A DNA stretch of 5,899 nt from Paracoccaceae bacterium (GTDB taxonomy: Bacteria; Pseudomonadota; Alphaproteobacteria; Rhodobacterales; Rhodobacteraceae): NCBI GenBank assembly GCA_024742655.1, contig JANSYB010000170.1, forward strand, positions 1 to 5,899, written 5' to 3'. Below are positions 1-5,899 of the stretch, piece after piece. Within the stretch, counting starts at the first letter, position 1. The number at the start of each line of letters is the position of its first letter. The position numbers and the translations under genes were made by a program. Below the pieces are notes generated by a model that worked only from the letters and a program-made list of their open reading frames with translations, searched no databases and was not told the DNA's origin.

Positions 1-429
1 AACGACATTCAGCAGTATGTCGTGGACGCGGGCAAGGCCGCCGGTGCGGGCGATCAGGTCGGCACGGTTCTCTATAACCGCGGGATGTATGCCGCGATGC
101 TGGCCGCCGAGGCGATCAAGACCGCGCAGGACATGCACGGTACGGCCGCCATCAACAGCGCCCAGATGCGCGACGGCATGGAGAACCTCGAGATGACCGA
201 GGCCAAGATGGCCGCACTCGGCCTGCCGAATTTCGGCCCCGAGTTCAAGGTCAGCTGCGAGAACCACGGCGGTAACGGCTTTGGCGCCGTGTCGCAGTGG
301 GATGCGGCCGCCGGTGAGTTCAAGCTGATCACCGAGTACTACCAGTCGGACCAGGACATCATTCAGCCGCTGGTCGATGCAGACTCGGCCGCCTTTGCAG
401 CGGAGAACGGCATCGAGGCGGGCTGCTGA
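1..429 (+). CDS. ABC transporter substrate-binding protein, C-terminal part (branched-chain amino acid/amide type)
   Basis: This is the last 142 residues of a periplasmic solute-binding protein of the Leu/Ile/Val-binding (LivK-like, type I periplasmic-binding fold) group; the start lies left of the window. The reading frame is open from base 1 and ends at TGA 427-429. The visible part has the usual C-terminal-lobe pattern: a helix with NRGMYAAMLAAEAIKTA, then a GLPNFGPEF segment, a GGNGFGAVSQWD segment and a final strand (FKLITEYY) of the kind that closes the second lobe. A C-terminal Cys precedes the stop. In the family the protein captures the solute in the periplasm and delivers it to a LivHM permease driven by LivG/LivF. 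The livF gene follows on the same strand, which supports the assignment. The ligand cannot be read from this fragment; amino acids, amides, urea or aromatic/short-chain acids are all possible. Confidence 0.85.
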   Translation, partial: NDIQQYVVDAGKAAGAGDQVGTVLYNRGMYAAMLAAEAIKTAQDMHGTAAINSAQMRDGMENLEMTEAKMAALGLPNFGPEFKVSCENHGGNGFGAVSQWDAAAGEFKLITEYYQSDQDIIQPLVDADSAAFAAENGIEAGC

Positions 430-444
430 GGCCGTCAAACCCAT

Positions 445-470
445 CCGGCCGCCGCGCATGTGGCGGCCGG
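445..470 (+). promoter_or_regulatory. Intercistronic GC hairpin between binding-protein gene and livF
   Basis: A perfect 9-bp inverted repeat (CCGGCCGCC at 445-453, GGCGGCCGG at 462-470) encloses an 8-base loop, 15 bases after the binding-protein stop. No T-run follows, so it is not a classic intrinsic terminator. In transporter operons, hairpins in this place often protect the 3' end of the binding-protein mRNA, so that this protein is made in excess over the ATPase. That role is inferred here. The gap before livF shows no convincing promoter of its own. Confidence 0.6.
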
Positions 471-508
471 GCACCCTGAGTATTTGAAGAACAGTGAAAG
501 ACAGGCCT

Positions 509-1333
509 ATGCTGGATGCCCCAAAGACCGAAGACACATTGCTTGAGGTCAACAATATCGAGGTGATCTACAATCACGTGATCCTCGTGCTGAAGGGCGT
601 GAGTCTCAGCGTGCCCAAGGGCGGGATTACCGCGCTTCTGGGGGGTAATGGCGCGGGCAAGACCACGACGCTCAAGGCCATTTCCAACCTGCTGAAATCC
701 GAACGCGGCGAGGTCACCAAGGGATCGGTGATGTATCGCGGCGAACGGGTGCAGGATCTTTTGCCCTCGGACCTGGTGAAGATGGGCGTGATCCAGGTAA
801 TGGAGGGCCGGCATTGTTTCGAGCATCTGACGGTCGAGGAGAACCTGTTGACCGGCGCCTACACGCGTGGCTCCAGCAAGGCCGAGATCGAGGCGGACCT
901 GGAACTGGTCTACACCTATTTCCCGCGGCTCAAGGAGCGGCGGAAGTCGCAGGCGGGATACACGTCGGGTGGCGAACAGCAGATGTGCGCCATCGGTCGC
1001 GCGCTGATGTCGCGCCCCGAGACGATCCTGCTCGACGAGCCCAGCATGGGGCTTGCCCCGCAGCTGGTCGAACAGATCTTCGAGATCGTGAAGTCATTGA
1101 ACGAAGAGGAAGGATACACATTCCTTCTGGCCGAACAGAACACCAACGTTGCGCTGCGCTTCGCGCAGTATGGCTATATCCTTGAATCCGGTCGCGTGGT
1201 CATGGACGGCCCGGCCAAGGATCTGCGCGAGAACCCGGATGTGAAGGAATTCTATCTCGGCATGTCCGACGAGGGGCGCAAATCCTTTCGCGACGTGCGC
1301 TCCTACCGCCGCCGCAAGAGATGGCTGAGCTGA
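509..1333 (+). CDS. livF: ABC transporter ATP-binding protein, LivF family
   Basis: This is the cytoplasmic ATPase subunit of a branched-chain-amino-acid-type importer (274 residues), which hydrolyses ATP to drive the permease. All nucleotide-binding motifs are present: Walker A GGNGAGKT (45-52), Q-loop Gln96, ABC signature TSGGEQQ (152-158) and Walker B ILLDE (173-177, with the catalytic Glu last). The switch position carries Gln210 (AEQN) instead of His, which is usual for LivF. The protein is some 30 residues longer than typical LivF and ends in a very basic tail (RSYRRRKRW). I chose ATG 509 because GAAAG lies 8 bases upstream and the first residues (MLDAP) resemble close relatives as I remember them. 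A GTG at 494 would add five residues but has only GAAGA three bases away. The substrate-binding partner is just upstream; livG, livH and livM are not in the window. Its stop is 4 bases from that of the convergent next gene. Confidence 0.9.
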   Translation: MLDAPKTEDTLLEVNNIEVIYNHVILVLKGVSLSVPKGGITALLGGNGAGKTTTLKAISNLLKSERGEVTKGSVMYRGERVQDLLPSDLVKMGVIQVMEGRHCFEHLTVEENLLTGAYTRGSSKAEIEADLELVYTYFPRLKERRKSQAGYTSGGEQQMCAIGRALMSRPETILLDEPSMGLAPQLVEQIFEIVKSLNEEEGYTFLLAEQNTNVALRFAQYGYILESGRVVMDGPAKDLRENPDVKEFYLGMSDEGRKSFRDVRSYRRRKRWLS

Positions 1334-1337
1334 GGGA

Positions 1338-2186
1338 TCAACCGTGCGTCAACTCGGCCCGCATCTCTTCGATCAGGTCCAGCGCTTCGTCTCGCGTGTT
1401 GCGGATGTTGGGACGAAAGCCCTGCGTTTCGGCGCGCAGGCGGATATCTTCCTCGGTCTCGGATCCCGCCGCGTAGCGCGCGGAGCCGAGCGAGGCCGCC
1501 TGATTGAGCCGCTTCCCGCGCAGCGCGTATTGCACCCAAGCGCCGGGCAGGATTTCGCAGCCATTGAGATTGACCAGAAAGAACCACTTGCGGTCCGTTT
1601 CCCTGATGCGCTCCTCGATGTGGTCGTAAAAATCGTCCACATCCCGGCTGTGATGAAACGTGAAATGCGAGAAATCGACGTCCATGATCAGCCGGCCTTC
1701 GTCAAAGGACAGGCGGCGGACGAAATCGGACAGAACGTAGTTGGGGTCATGCACGATCTTGGCGCGCCGCTTGCCGGGCATCTGCCGGATACGGGCAATG
1801 GCGGCGTCGCGGTTGGTAAAGAGATTGGGATCGAACGCCTCGGTATTGGCCGCGCGGCGGATCTGGCGCGCGGTTTCCTCGGAGGCGTCGAACCGGACGG
1901 AGCCCATCGAATGGGCCAGGTTCAGCGCGCGGCCGCGGCGCGAGTAGGCCGTCCAGGCCTCGGGGTCGATCCGGGTGCCGTTGAGATTGACCAGAAAGAA
2001 CCAAAGTTCCTCGCCGGTCTGCGCGATGCGCTCTTCCAGCCGATCGTAAAACTCGTTCACGATCTGGGAACCGTCGAAAAGAAAGTCGGAAAAATCGACC
2101 TCCATGATCTGAAGGTCATCGTGAAAGGTGATCCGGCGATCCAGCTCCGCGATGTCAACGCGCCGCGCCGTGTCTGTGTCGATCAT
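1338..2186 (-). CDS. Uncharacterised protein with two tandem copies of one ~120-residue domain
   Basis: The 282-residue product has no signal peptide or membrane segment and is probably cytoplasmic. Two homologous units cover about residues 17-136 and 157-275. Each runs as a strand with DFS.F.F (31-37; 171-177), a helix with FYD.IEERI or close to it (46-54; 186-194), WFFLVNLNG (62-70; 201-209), a PxAW segment (75-78; 214-217), an RG..LN..S.GS..(F/Y) segment (84-99; 223-238), and a closing F.PN.....RD.A...I segment. The offset is 139-140 residues. This alternation of strands and helices around a buried LVNLNG strand recalls STAS/SpoIIAA-like folds, but that is a guess and no function is assigned. 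I chose ATG 2186 because AGGA lies 7 bases upstream; the frame stays open to 2525, but that part overlaps the divergent gene. The gene is transcribed against livF and away from the ligase-like gene. Codon use looks native. Confidence 0.8.
   Translation of the reverse strand: MIDTDTARRVDIAELDRRITFHDDLQIMEVDFSDFLFDGSQIVNEFYDRLEERIAQTGEELWFFLVNLNGTRIDPEAWTAYSRRGRALNLAHSMGSVRFDASEETARQIRRAANTEAFDPNLFTNRDAAIARIRQMPGKRRAKIVHDPNYVLSDFVRRLSFDEGRLIMDVDFSHFTFHHSRDVDDFYDHIEERIRETDRKWFFLVNLNGCEILPGAWVQYALRGKRLNQAASLGSARYAAGSETEEDIRLRAETQGFRPNIRNTRDEALDLIEEMRAELTHG
1564..2003 (-). repeat. Internal gene duplication with near-identical DNA core (1564-1586 and 1981-2003)
   Basis: A 23-base stretch encoding the WFFLVNLN core occurs identically at 1564-1586 and 1981-2003, exactly 417 bases (139 codons) apart in the same frame. 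Outside this core the two halves have diverged at DNA level but remain clearly similar as protein. The pattern fits an old tandem duplication of one domain, with the core kept identical by constraint or by occasional gene conversion. Confidence 0.8.
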
Positions 2187-2317
2187 GAAAACGTCCTGAC
2201 ATTTCTTCTTGGACGCGCGTTTCCACATATGTTCGCGGCACAAACCTGCCTGCCCCAACGTCAAGTTGCAACCACACATGTCGCCGCGCCTGAGTGGTCC
2301 GGCGAAAGGATGCCGAT
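2187..2317. promoter_or_regulatory. Divergent intergenic region with two small palindromes
   Basis: These 131 bases separate two divergent genes, so promoters for both should lie here. Visible elements are an 8-bp palindrome ACATATGT (2225-2232), an 8-bp palindrome GTTGCAAC (2265-2272), and directly beside the latter a minus-strand TTGACG (2264-2259) that resembles a -35 box. I find no good -10 hexamer at 16-18 bases from it. The assignment as the shared control region rests on gene orientation more than on motifs. Confidence 0.45.
2304..2310 (+). promoter_or_regulatory. Ribosome binding site deciding the start of the ligase-like gene
   Basis: GAAAGGA lies 7 bases before ATG 2318. This supports that start over the in-frame GTG at 2294, which has no comparable site. 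Confidence 0.7.
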
Positions 2318-3538
2318 ATGAGCCGACATTACGATGATCTCGAAACCCGCTCGGTGGATGCCCGCGCTGCTGCCCTTGCCGAAATGCTGCCCGAACAGAT
2401 TGCCCGTGCGCAGGGCCTTTCGGGATATGGAGAGACACTTGCGGGTATAGAGGCCGCCACGATCCGCACCCCTGCCGATCTGGCCGCCTTGCCGGTGTTG
2501 CGCAAATCGGCCCTGAGTGAGGCACAGGCCGCCGTGCCCCCGCTTGGCGGGCTGACGGGCCAGGCGCCGCATGCCTTTGCCCATGTGTTCCAGTCGCCGG
2601 GCCCGATCTATGAGCCGGGCGGGGTTGGCCATGACTGGTGGCGGATGGGCCGGTTTCTGCATGCCTGCGGGGTTGGGCCGGGCGATATCGTGCAGAACTG
2701 TTTCGGCTATCACCTGACGCCGGCAGGCATGATCTTCGAGAATGGGGCGCGGGCGGTGGGGGCCGCGGTGCTGCCCGCCGGCACGGGTCAGACAGAGCTT
2801 CAGGCGCGCGCGGCGCATGATATCGGGATCACCGCCTATGCCGGGACGCCGGACTATCTCAAGGTCATTCTCGACAAGGCCGCTGAGATGGGGCTGCCGC
2901 TGAAGATCACCAAGGCGGCGGTGGGCGGTGGGGCGCTGTTCCCGTCGCTGCGGCAGGAATACGCGGATCGCGGAATTGCGTGCCTGCAATGCTATGCCAC
3001 CGCCGATCTGGGCAATATCGCCTACGAATCCGAGGCGCAGGAAGACATGATCGTGGATGAGGGCGTGATCGTCGAGATCGTGACCCCCGGCACCGGCGCC
3101 CCGGTGGCGCCCGGCGATGTGGGAGAGGTGGTGGTGACCACGCTCAACCCCGATTATCCGCTGATCCGTTTCGCCACCGGCGACCTGAGCGCCGTGATGG
3201 AAGGGCCAAGCCCCTGCGGGCGCACCAACACGCGCATCAAGGGCTGGATGGGCCGGGCTGACCAGACGACCAAGATCAAGGGCATGTTCGTGCGCCCCGA
3301 GCAGGTGGCGGCACTCGTGTCGAAACATGACGAGATCGCCCGGGCGCGCGTCATCGCCAGCCGCGAGGGCGAAATGGACGTGATGACCGTCAAGATCGAG
3401 GCCGATGGTGGCGCGCCCGAGCATTACGCCGGATTGGTGTCCGAGGCGCTGAAACTGAAAGGCCGGATCGAGATCGTGGCCAAGGGCAGCCTGCCCAATG
3501 ACGGCAAGGTGATCGAGGATCTGCGCAGCTACGACTGA
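2318..3538 (+). CDS. Phenylacetate-CoA ligase (PaaK)-like, AMP-forming acyl-CoA ligase family protein
   Basis: The 406-residue product belongs by overall pattern to the PaaK branch of the adenylate-forming enzymes, which activate a carboxylic acid with ATP and CoA to an acyl-CoA. Visible motifs are a CYATADLGNIAYES segment (225-238, at the place of the YGLTE-like motif), FATGDL (285-290, the RTGD-like motif with Asp289), GRADQTTKIKG (312-322, the hinge to the small C-terminal domain) and PNDGK ending at Lys397, matching the catalytic C-terminal lysine. The odd point is the ATP P-loop. Where PaaK has a Ser/Thr/Gly-rich SSGTTG-type motif, this protein reads FQSPGPIYEPGG (91-102). It is also slightly shorter than PaaK. 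It may still be a ligase with altered phosphate binding, or may have another role. The nearby Liv-type transporter suggests it could act on the imported compound, but the genes are separated by a minus-strand gene and the substrate is unknown. Confidence 0.8.
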   Translation: MSRHYDDLETRSVDARAAALAEMLPEQIARAQGLSGYGETLAGIEAATIRTPADLAALPVLRKSALSEAQAAVPPLGGLTGQAPHAFAHVFQSPGPIYEPGGVGHDWWRMGRFLHACGVGPGDIVQNCFGYHLTPAGMIFENGARAVGAAVLPAGTGQTELQARAAHDIGITAYAGTPDYLKVILDKAAEMGLPLKITKAAVGGGALFPSLRQEYADRGIACLQCYATADLGNIAYESEAQEDMIVDEGVIVEIVTPGTGAPVAPGDVGEVVVTTLNPDYPLIRFATGDLSAVMEGPSPCGRTNTRIKGWMGRADQTTKIKGMFVRPEQVAALVSKHDEIARARVIASREGEMDVMTVKIEADGGAPEHYAGLVSEALKLKGRIEIVAKGSLPNDGKVIEDLRSYD

Positions 3539-3541
3539 CGC

Positions 3542-3868
3542 CTACCGGTCCAATACGTAAGTGCCCGGTGCCGGGCCAAGCGGCGCAAAACCCTTGTCGG
3601 GCGCGCCGGATTGGGGCGGGGTCACGGGTTGGCCGGACTGCGCGGACAACCAGGATTGCCATGCCGGCCACCATGACCCTTCTTGTGGGTCGTGTCGCGC
3701 CAACCATGTGTCCGGATCCATGTAAAGGTCGCCCGGCGGGCGATAGCCGATCCGGTAGTGCCGGTGTGGATGGCCCGGTTCGCTGACGATCCCGCCATTA
3801 TGCCCGGAACTGGCCAGCACGAAATGCATGTCGCTGTCGGTGAACAACTTGGTCTTGTAGACGGATCG
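3542..3868 (-). other. phaC: Severed C-terminal segment of PHA synthase (beyond the amber codon)
   Basis: These 108 codons continue the synthase frame after the premature stop and contain no other stop or frameshift. They encode RSVYKTKLFTDSD, the catalytic-His motif ASSGHNGG (His519), the HYRIGYRPPG segment, a Trp-rich stretch with five Trp between codons 552 and 570, and a C-terminal PGTYVLDR as in related alphaproteobacterial synthases. An independent small gene from the TTG codon at 3847 is conceivable (101 residues), but it has no good ribosome binding site and would not be a functional domain on its own. Confidence 0.85.
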
Positions 3869-3871
3869 CTA
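3869..3871 (-). other. Premature TAG codon in phaC (expected Trp, TGG)
   Basis: The minus-strand reading is ATC GCG CCC TAG CGA TCC GTC TAC. Class I synthases have Trp directly after the D-H-x-x-P motif (for example DHIVPW in C. necator), and TGG to TAG is one G-to-A change. Both flanks stay in the same frame (the two stops are 327 bases apart), so no indel is involved. Confidence 0.92.
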
Positions 3872-5357
3872 GGGCGCGATATGGTCCTTTTCGGTGCCCA
3901 CGACGAAGAGCGGCACGCGAATATCCTTGAGGGCTATCACCTGCCCCTCGACCGCGAAGCGTCCCGCGGTCAGGCGGTTTTCAAGAAACAGGCCGCGCAG
4001 GTATTCCGAATGCATCCGCGCCGGCATCCGGGTGGCATCGGCATTCCAGACACCCATATCCGTCGGCATGTCATCCTGGCCCAGCAAATAGCGCCGCACG
4101 GCGCGGGTCCAGATCAGGTCCTCGGCCCGCAGCGCCTTGAAGGCGCCGCTCATCTGGGCCTGGTCAAGATAACCTTGCTGCCACATCATGTCCTCGAGAA
4201 AGGCGATCTGGCTGTCGTCCAGAAACAACAGCAATTCACCCGCCTCGACGAAATCGGTCTGTGCCGCCAGCAGTGTGACCGAGGCCAGCCGGTCATCACC
4301 ATCGCGCGCCATGGTCGCGGCCGTGATCGACAACATCGTCCCGCCAAGGCAATAGCCGCAGGCATGCACCTGCCGCCCGGGCACGATGGCCGTGACCGCA
4401 TCGAGCGCGGCCATGATCCCCGATGTCCGGTAATCCTCAAGGGATAGGTCGGCGTGCTCTTCGGTGGGGTTGCGCCAGGATATCGCGAAGACCGTGTGCC
4501 CCTGAGCCACCAGCCAGTTGATCAGGGAATTATGCGGGCTGAGATCGAGAATGTAGTATTTCATGATCCACGCCGGAACAATCAGGACCGGTTCAGGGTG
4601 AACCGTTCCGGTTTGCGGGGCGTACTGGATCAGTTCCAGCAACTCATTTCGAAAGACGACGTCGCCCGGGGTAGCGGCCAGTGTCTGCCCGACGTCGAAG
4701 TCCGCGGTCACCTCTGCCTCTGCCCCGGATATCTGGTGCAGGGCATCGCGCAAGAAGATCTCGGCACCGCGTTTGAGGTTACGGCCGCCCTGATCACGTG
4801 TCGCTTCGAGGATCTCGGGATTGGTCAGCGGAAAATTCGAGGGCGATGTGGTGTCCAGCATCTGCCGCAGCATGAACCGGACGCGCTGGCCGTTGCGGTG
4901 ATCCATCCCGCGGATATCGCCGGCCGCGGTTTCCCACCAGTCCTGCGTCGCCAGAAAGGCCTGCTGCATCAGGTTGAATGGTGGCCTGGACCAATCGGGA
5001 TGCTGGAACCGGTGATCGTTCGTGCCCGGACGGAACGGTGGTGCGAAGGTTGCATTCTCATCCTGCGCCGCCTGAAGTCCGAACGCCCAGAGCTTTCCCA
5101 TGTTCTCGGCGGCCTTGTGTGCCAGTTCTATCTGGCGGCCCGGGGCGGTGGCCAGATGCGCGGCCCAGTCCGACCAGGCCTTTGCCGTGGCAAAGGGGGA
5201 GAGCCCGTCAGTCACTTTCGCCACTTCGGCGCGCATCACGCGGTCAAGGGTTTCGTGGGGATGGCGCCCTGCCGGGCCGGTCTGCGCGGCGGGTGTTTCT
5301 GTTCGTGGTGCTGTCTCGGCTGGTTGCGGGCGTAGCGGCACGGGATCTGCGGGCATG

Positions 5358-5387
5358 GCTGTCTCCTTACCTTTTCGGCAAGACAGC
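5358..5387 (-). promoter_or_regulatory. Stem-loop overlapping the phaC Shine-Dalgarno site
   Basis: On the phaC transcript, GCTGTCT (5387-5381) pairs perfectly with AGACAGC (5364-5358), extendable by one U-G pair. The loop is 14-16 bases, and the 3' arm ends one base before the start codon. The Shine-Dalgarno AAGGAG straddles the loop and the 3' arm. Such a structure could limit ribosome access. A regulatory role is inferred; the pairing is seen. Confidence 0.45.
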
Positions 5388-5392
5388 ATTAC

Positions 5393-5421
5393 CGGGTGAC
5401 ACCCATGTGACAGGTCACCCG
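5393..5421. promoter_or_regulatory. Candidate operator: three GTGAC/GTCAC half-sites upstream of phaC
   Basis: CGGGTGAC (5393-5400) and GTCACCCG (5414-5421) form a perfect 8-bp inverted repeat with a 13-base centre. That centre holds a further GTGAC (5407-5411), which pairs with the right arm as GTGAC-AG-GTCAC. The two direct GTGAC copies are 11 bases apart, about one helical turn. Neither strand has a T-run after the repeat, so a protein-binding site fits better than a terminator. It lies in the 81-base gap between deoD and phaC. Confidence 0.4.
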
Positions 5422-5437
5422 ACACACCTGCATGTTT

Positions 5438-5899
5438 CTAGGGATCGAAGGCGGCGCGCAGGGCGATCTCGACCATCTCGCCGAACCCCTGTTCGCGTTC
5501 GGTGCTCGAGAGAGCTTCACCGGTCTGCAGGTGGTCCGAGACGGTCAGCACGGCCAGGGCCCGCGCGCCGTGGCGGGCGGCGACGGTATAAAGTTCCGCC
5601 GCTTCCATCTCGACGGCCAGCGTACCGTGGCGGGTCATTTGCCCGGTCAGGTCTTCGCGTTCGTCATAAAAGGTGTCCGAGGAATAGATGCCGCCCACAT
5701 GCGGCCTCACGCCCCGCGCCTCGGCGGCGCGGACGGCGGCGCGCAGCAGGCCCCAGTCGGCGCAGGGGGCGAAGTTCACCTCGCGCAGCAGGGTCGAGGA
5801 CGGGGTTGTCGTGCTGCTGGCGGTCATGGCGATCACCACGTCGCGCAGGGCCACATGCGCCTGCATTGACCCGCAGGATCCGATCCGGATCAGCGTCTT
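5438..5899 (-). CDS. deoD: Purine nucleoside phosphorylase, DeoD type, C-terminal part
   Basis: This is the last 153 residues of a hexameric-type purine nucleoside phosphorylase. The enzyme splits purine (deoxy)ribonucleosides with phosphate into the free base and (deoxy)ribose-1-phosphate in nucleoside salvage. The start lies right of the window and the frame is open to the edge. Matches to E. coli DeoD, counted from the edge, include RIGSCG (5-10), which contains the phosphate-binding Arg and Ser equivalent to R87 and S90. Next comes [11 protein letters not shown] (15-25), then the VEMEAAELY ribose-binding segment and TVSDH with the general-acid Asp equivalent to D204. An Arg follows in STEREQGF, equivalent to R217. 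All expected active-site residues in the visible part are present, so it looks functional. It ends with TAG at 5440-5438. The synthase gene follows on the same strand after 81 bases; the two have no known pathway link. Confidence 0.92.
   Translation of the reverse strand, partial: KTLIRIGSCGSMQAHVALRDVVIAMTASSTTTPSSTLLREVNFAPCADWGLLRAAVRAAEARGVRPHVGGIYSSDTFYDEREDLTGQMTRHGTLAVEMEAAELYTVAARHGARALAVLTVSDHLQTGEALSSTEREQGFGEMVEIALRAAFDP

Larger units (their letters stand above)
3542..5356 (-). pseudogene. phaC: Class I polyhydroxyalkanoate synthase, interrupted by one in-frame amber codon
   Basis: PhaC polymerises 3-hydroxyacyl-CoA (typically 3-hydroxybutyryl-CoA) into PHA on the surface of storage granules. 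The gene spans 605 codons, the usual class I size. The N-terminal PhaC domain is seen from about residue 34, with the DHRFQHPDW motif (114-122). The alpha/beta-hydrolase core follows: MKYYILDLSPHNSL (265-278), GHTVFAISWRNP (286-297), the lipase-like box GYCLGG with nucleophile Cys336, and GTEKDH with catalytic Asp491. Codon 496 is TAG (3871-3869). The same frame then continues to the catalytic His519 (SSGHNGG) and a normal end (stop TAG at 3544-3542). The Cys-Asp and Asp-His spacings (155 and 28) agree with Cupriavidus necator PhaC (C319, D480, H508). As read, the product is 495 residues and lacks His519, so it should be inactive unless the stop is read through. ATG 5356 has an excellent AAGGAG six bases upstream. 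The stop lies 3 bases from that of the convergent ligase-like gene. Confidence 0.9.

Noticed and set aside
359..826. Minus-strand frame across the binding-protein/livF junction
   Set aside because: It overlaps two clear plus-strand genes and the hairpin, and has no motif support.
1121..1141. Missing H-loop His in LivF (Gln210) as a sign of an inactive ATPase
   Set aside because: Gln at this position (EQN) is normal in the LivF family as I know it, and all other motifs are intact.
1344..2321. Long plus-strand open frame (325 codons) opposite the two-domain gene
   Set aside because: It is the antisense shadow of a GC-rich gene whose minus-strand product shows an internal repeat and a good ribosome binding site. 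The plus-strand translation has no recognisable motif and overlaps the start of the ligase-like gene.
2187..2525. N-terminal extension of the two-domain protein up to 2525
   Set aside because: It would run through the divergent intergenic region into the ligase-like gene. ATG 2186 has AGGA at proper spacing, and the extension is not part of either repeat unit.
2261..3424. Long minus-strand open frame (387 codons) opposite the ligase-like gene
   Set aside because: The translation is rich in His, Arg and Gly in the manner of antisense GC-rich frames, while the plus strand carries clear family motifs.
3842..3871. Frameshift or small deletion as the cause of the phaC split
   Set aside because: The two parts are in the same frame and the residues around the stop align without gaps to the family pattern (DHxxP, then RSVYK).
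4454..5335. Plus-strand open frames (also 3683-4447) opposite phaC
   Set aside because: They are shadows of the well-conserved synthase on the minus strand and have no family resemblance of their own.
5393..5421. Intrinsic terminator for deoD
   Set aside because: The inverted repeat is not followed by a T-run on the minus strand, and the stem is only 8 bp with a 13-base loop.

Overview
The window looks like a chromosomal segment from an alphaproteobacterium of the Rhodobacteraceae/Roseobacter type. The grounds are high GC with strong G/C third-position bias, the Liv-type transporter genes next to a phenylacetate-CoA-ligase-like gene, and a class I polyhydroxyalkanoate (PHA) synthase. The lineage is inferred from protein resemblance and was not computed.

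Layout, left to right. Bases 1-429 (+) hold the C-terminal part of a branched-chain-amino-acid-type ABC transporter substrate-binding protein. After a gap with a strong GC hairpin comes its LivF-type ATPase (509-1333, +). A minus-strand gene (1338-2186) encodes a 282-residue protein made of two copies of one unassigned domain; it meets livF tail to tail with 4 bases between stops. A 131-base divergent region separates it from a plus-strand gene (2318-3538) for a PaaK-like acyl-CoA ligase homologue. That gene ends 3 bases from the end of the minus-strand PHA synthase gene (3542-5356, -). Last, at the right edge, is the C-terminal part of a DeoD-type purine nucleoside phosphorylase (5438-5899, -), 81 bases upstream of the synthase and in the same direction.

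The main observation is that phaC is interrupted by a single in-frame amber codon (3869-3871, minus strand). It sits directly after the catalytic-Asp motif, where class I synthases normally have Trp. The reading frame continues intact for another 108 codons, including the catalytic His and the normal C-terminus. The product as read is therefore a 495-residue protein without its catalytic His. A recent nonsense mutation, a base-call error or stop-codon readthrough could explain this; the sequence alone does not decide.

Functionally, the left part is an uptake system for an amino-acid-like or carboxylate-like solute, with an acyl-CoA-ligase-like partner nearby. The right part covers carbon storage and nucleoside salvage. 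I see no mobile element, CRISPR array, tRNA or rRNA. Secondary points of interest are the duplicated-domain protein, the missing ATP-binding P-loop motif in the ligase homologue, and two nested inverted repeats in the phaC leader.
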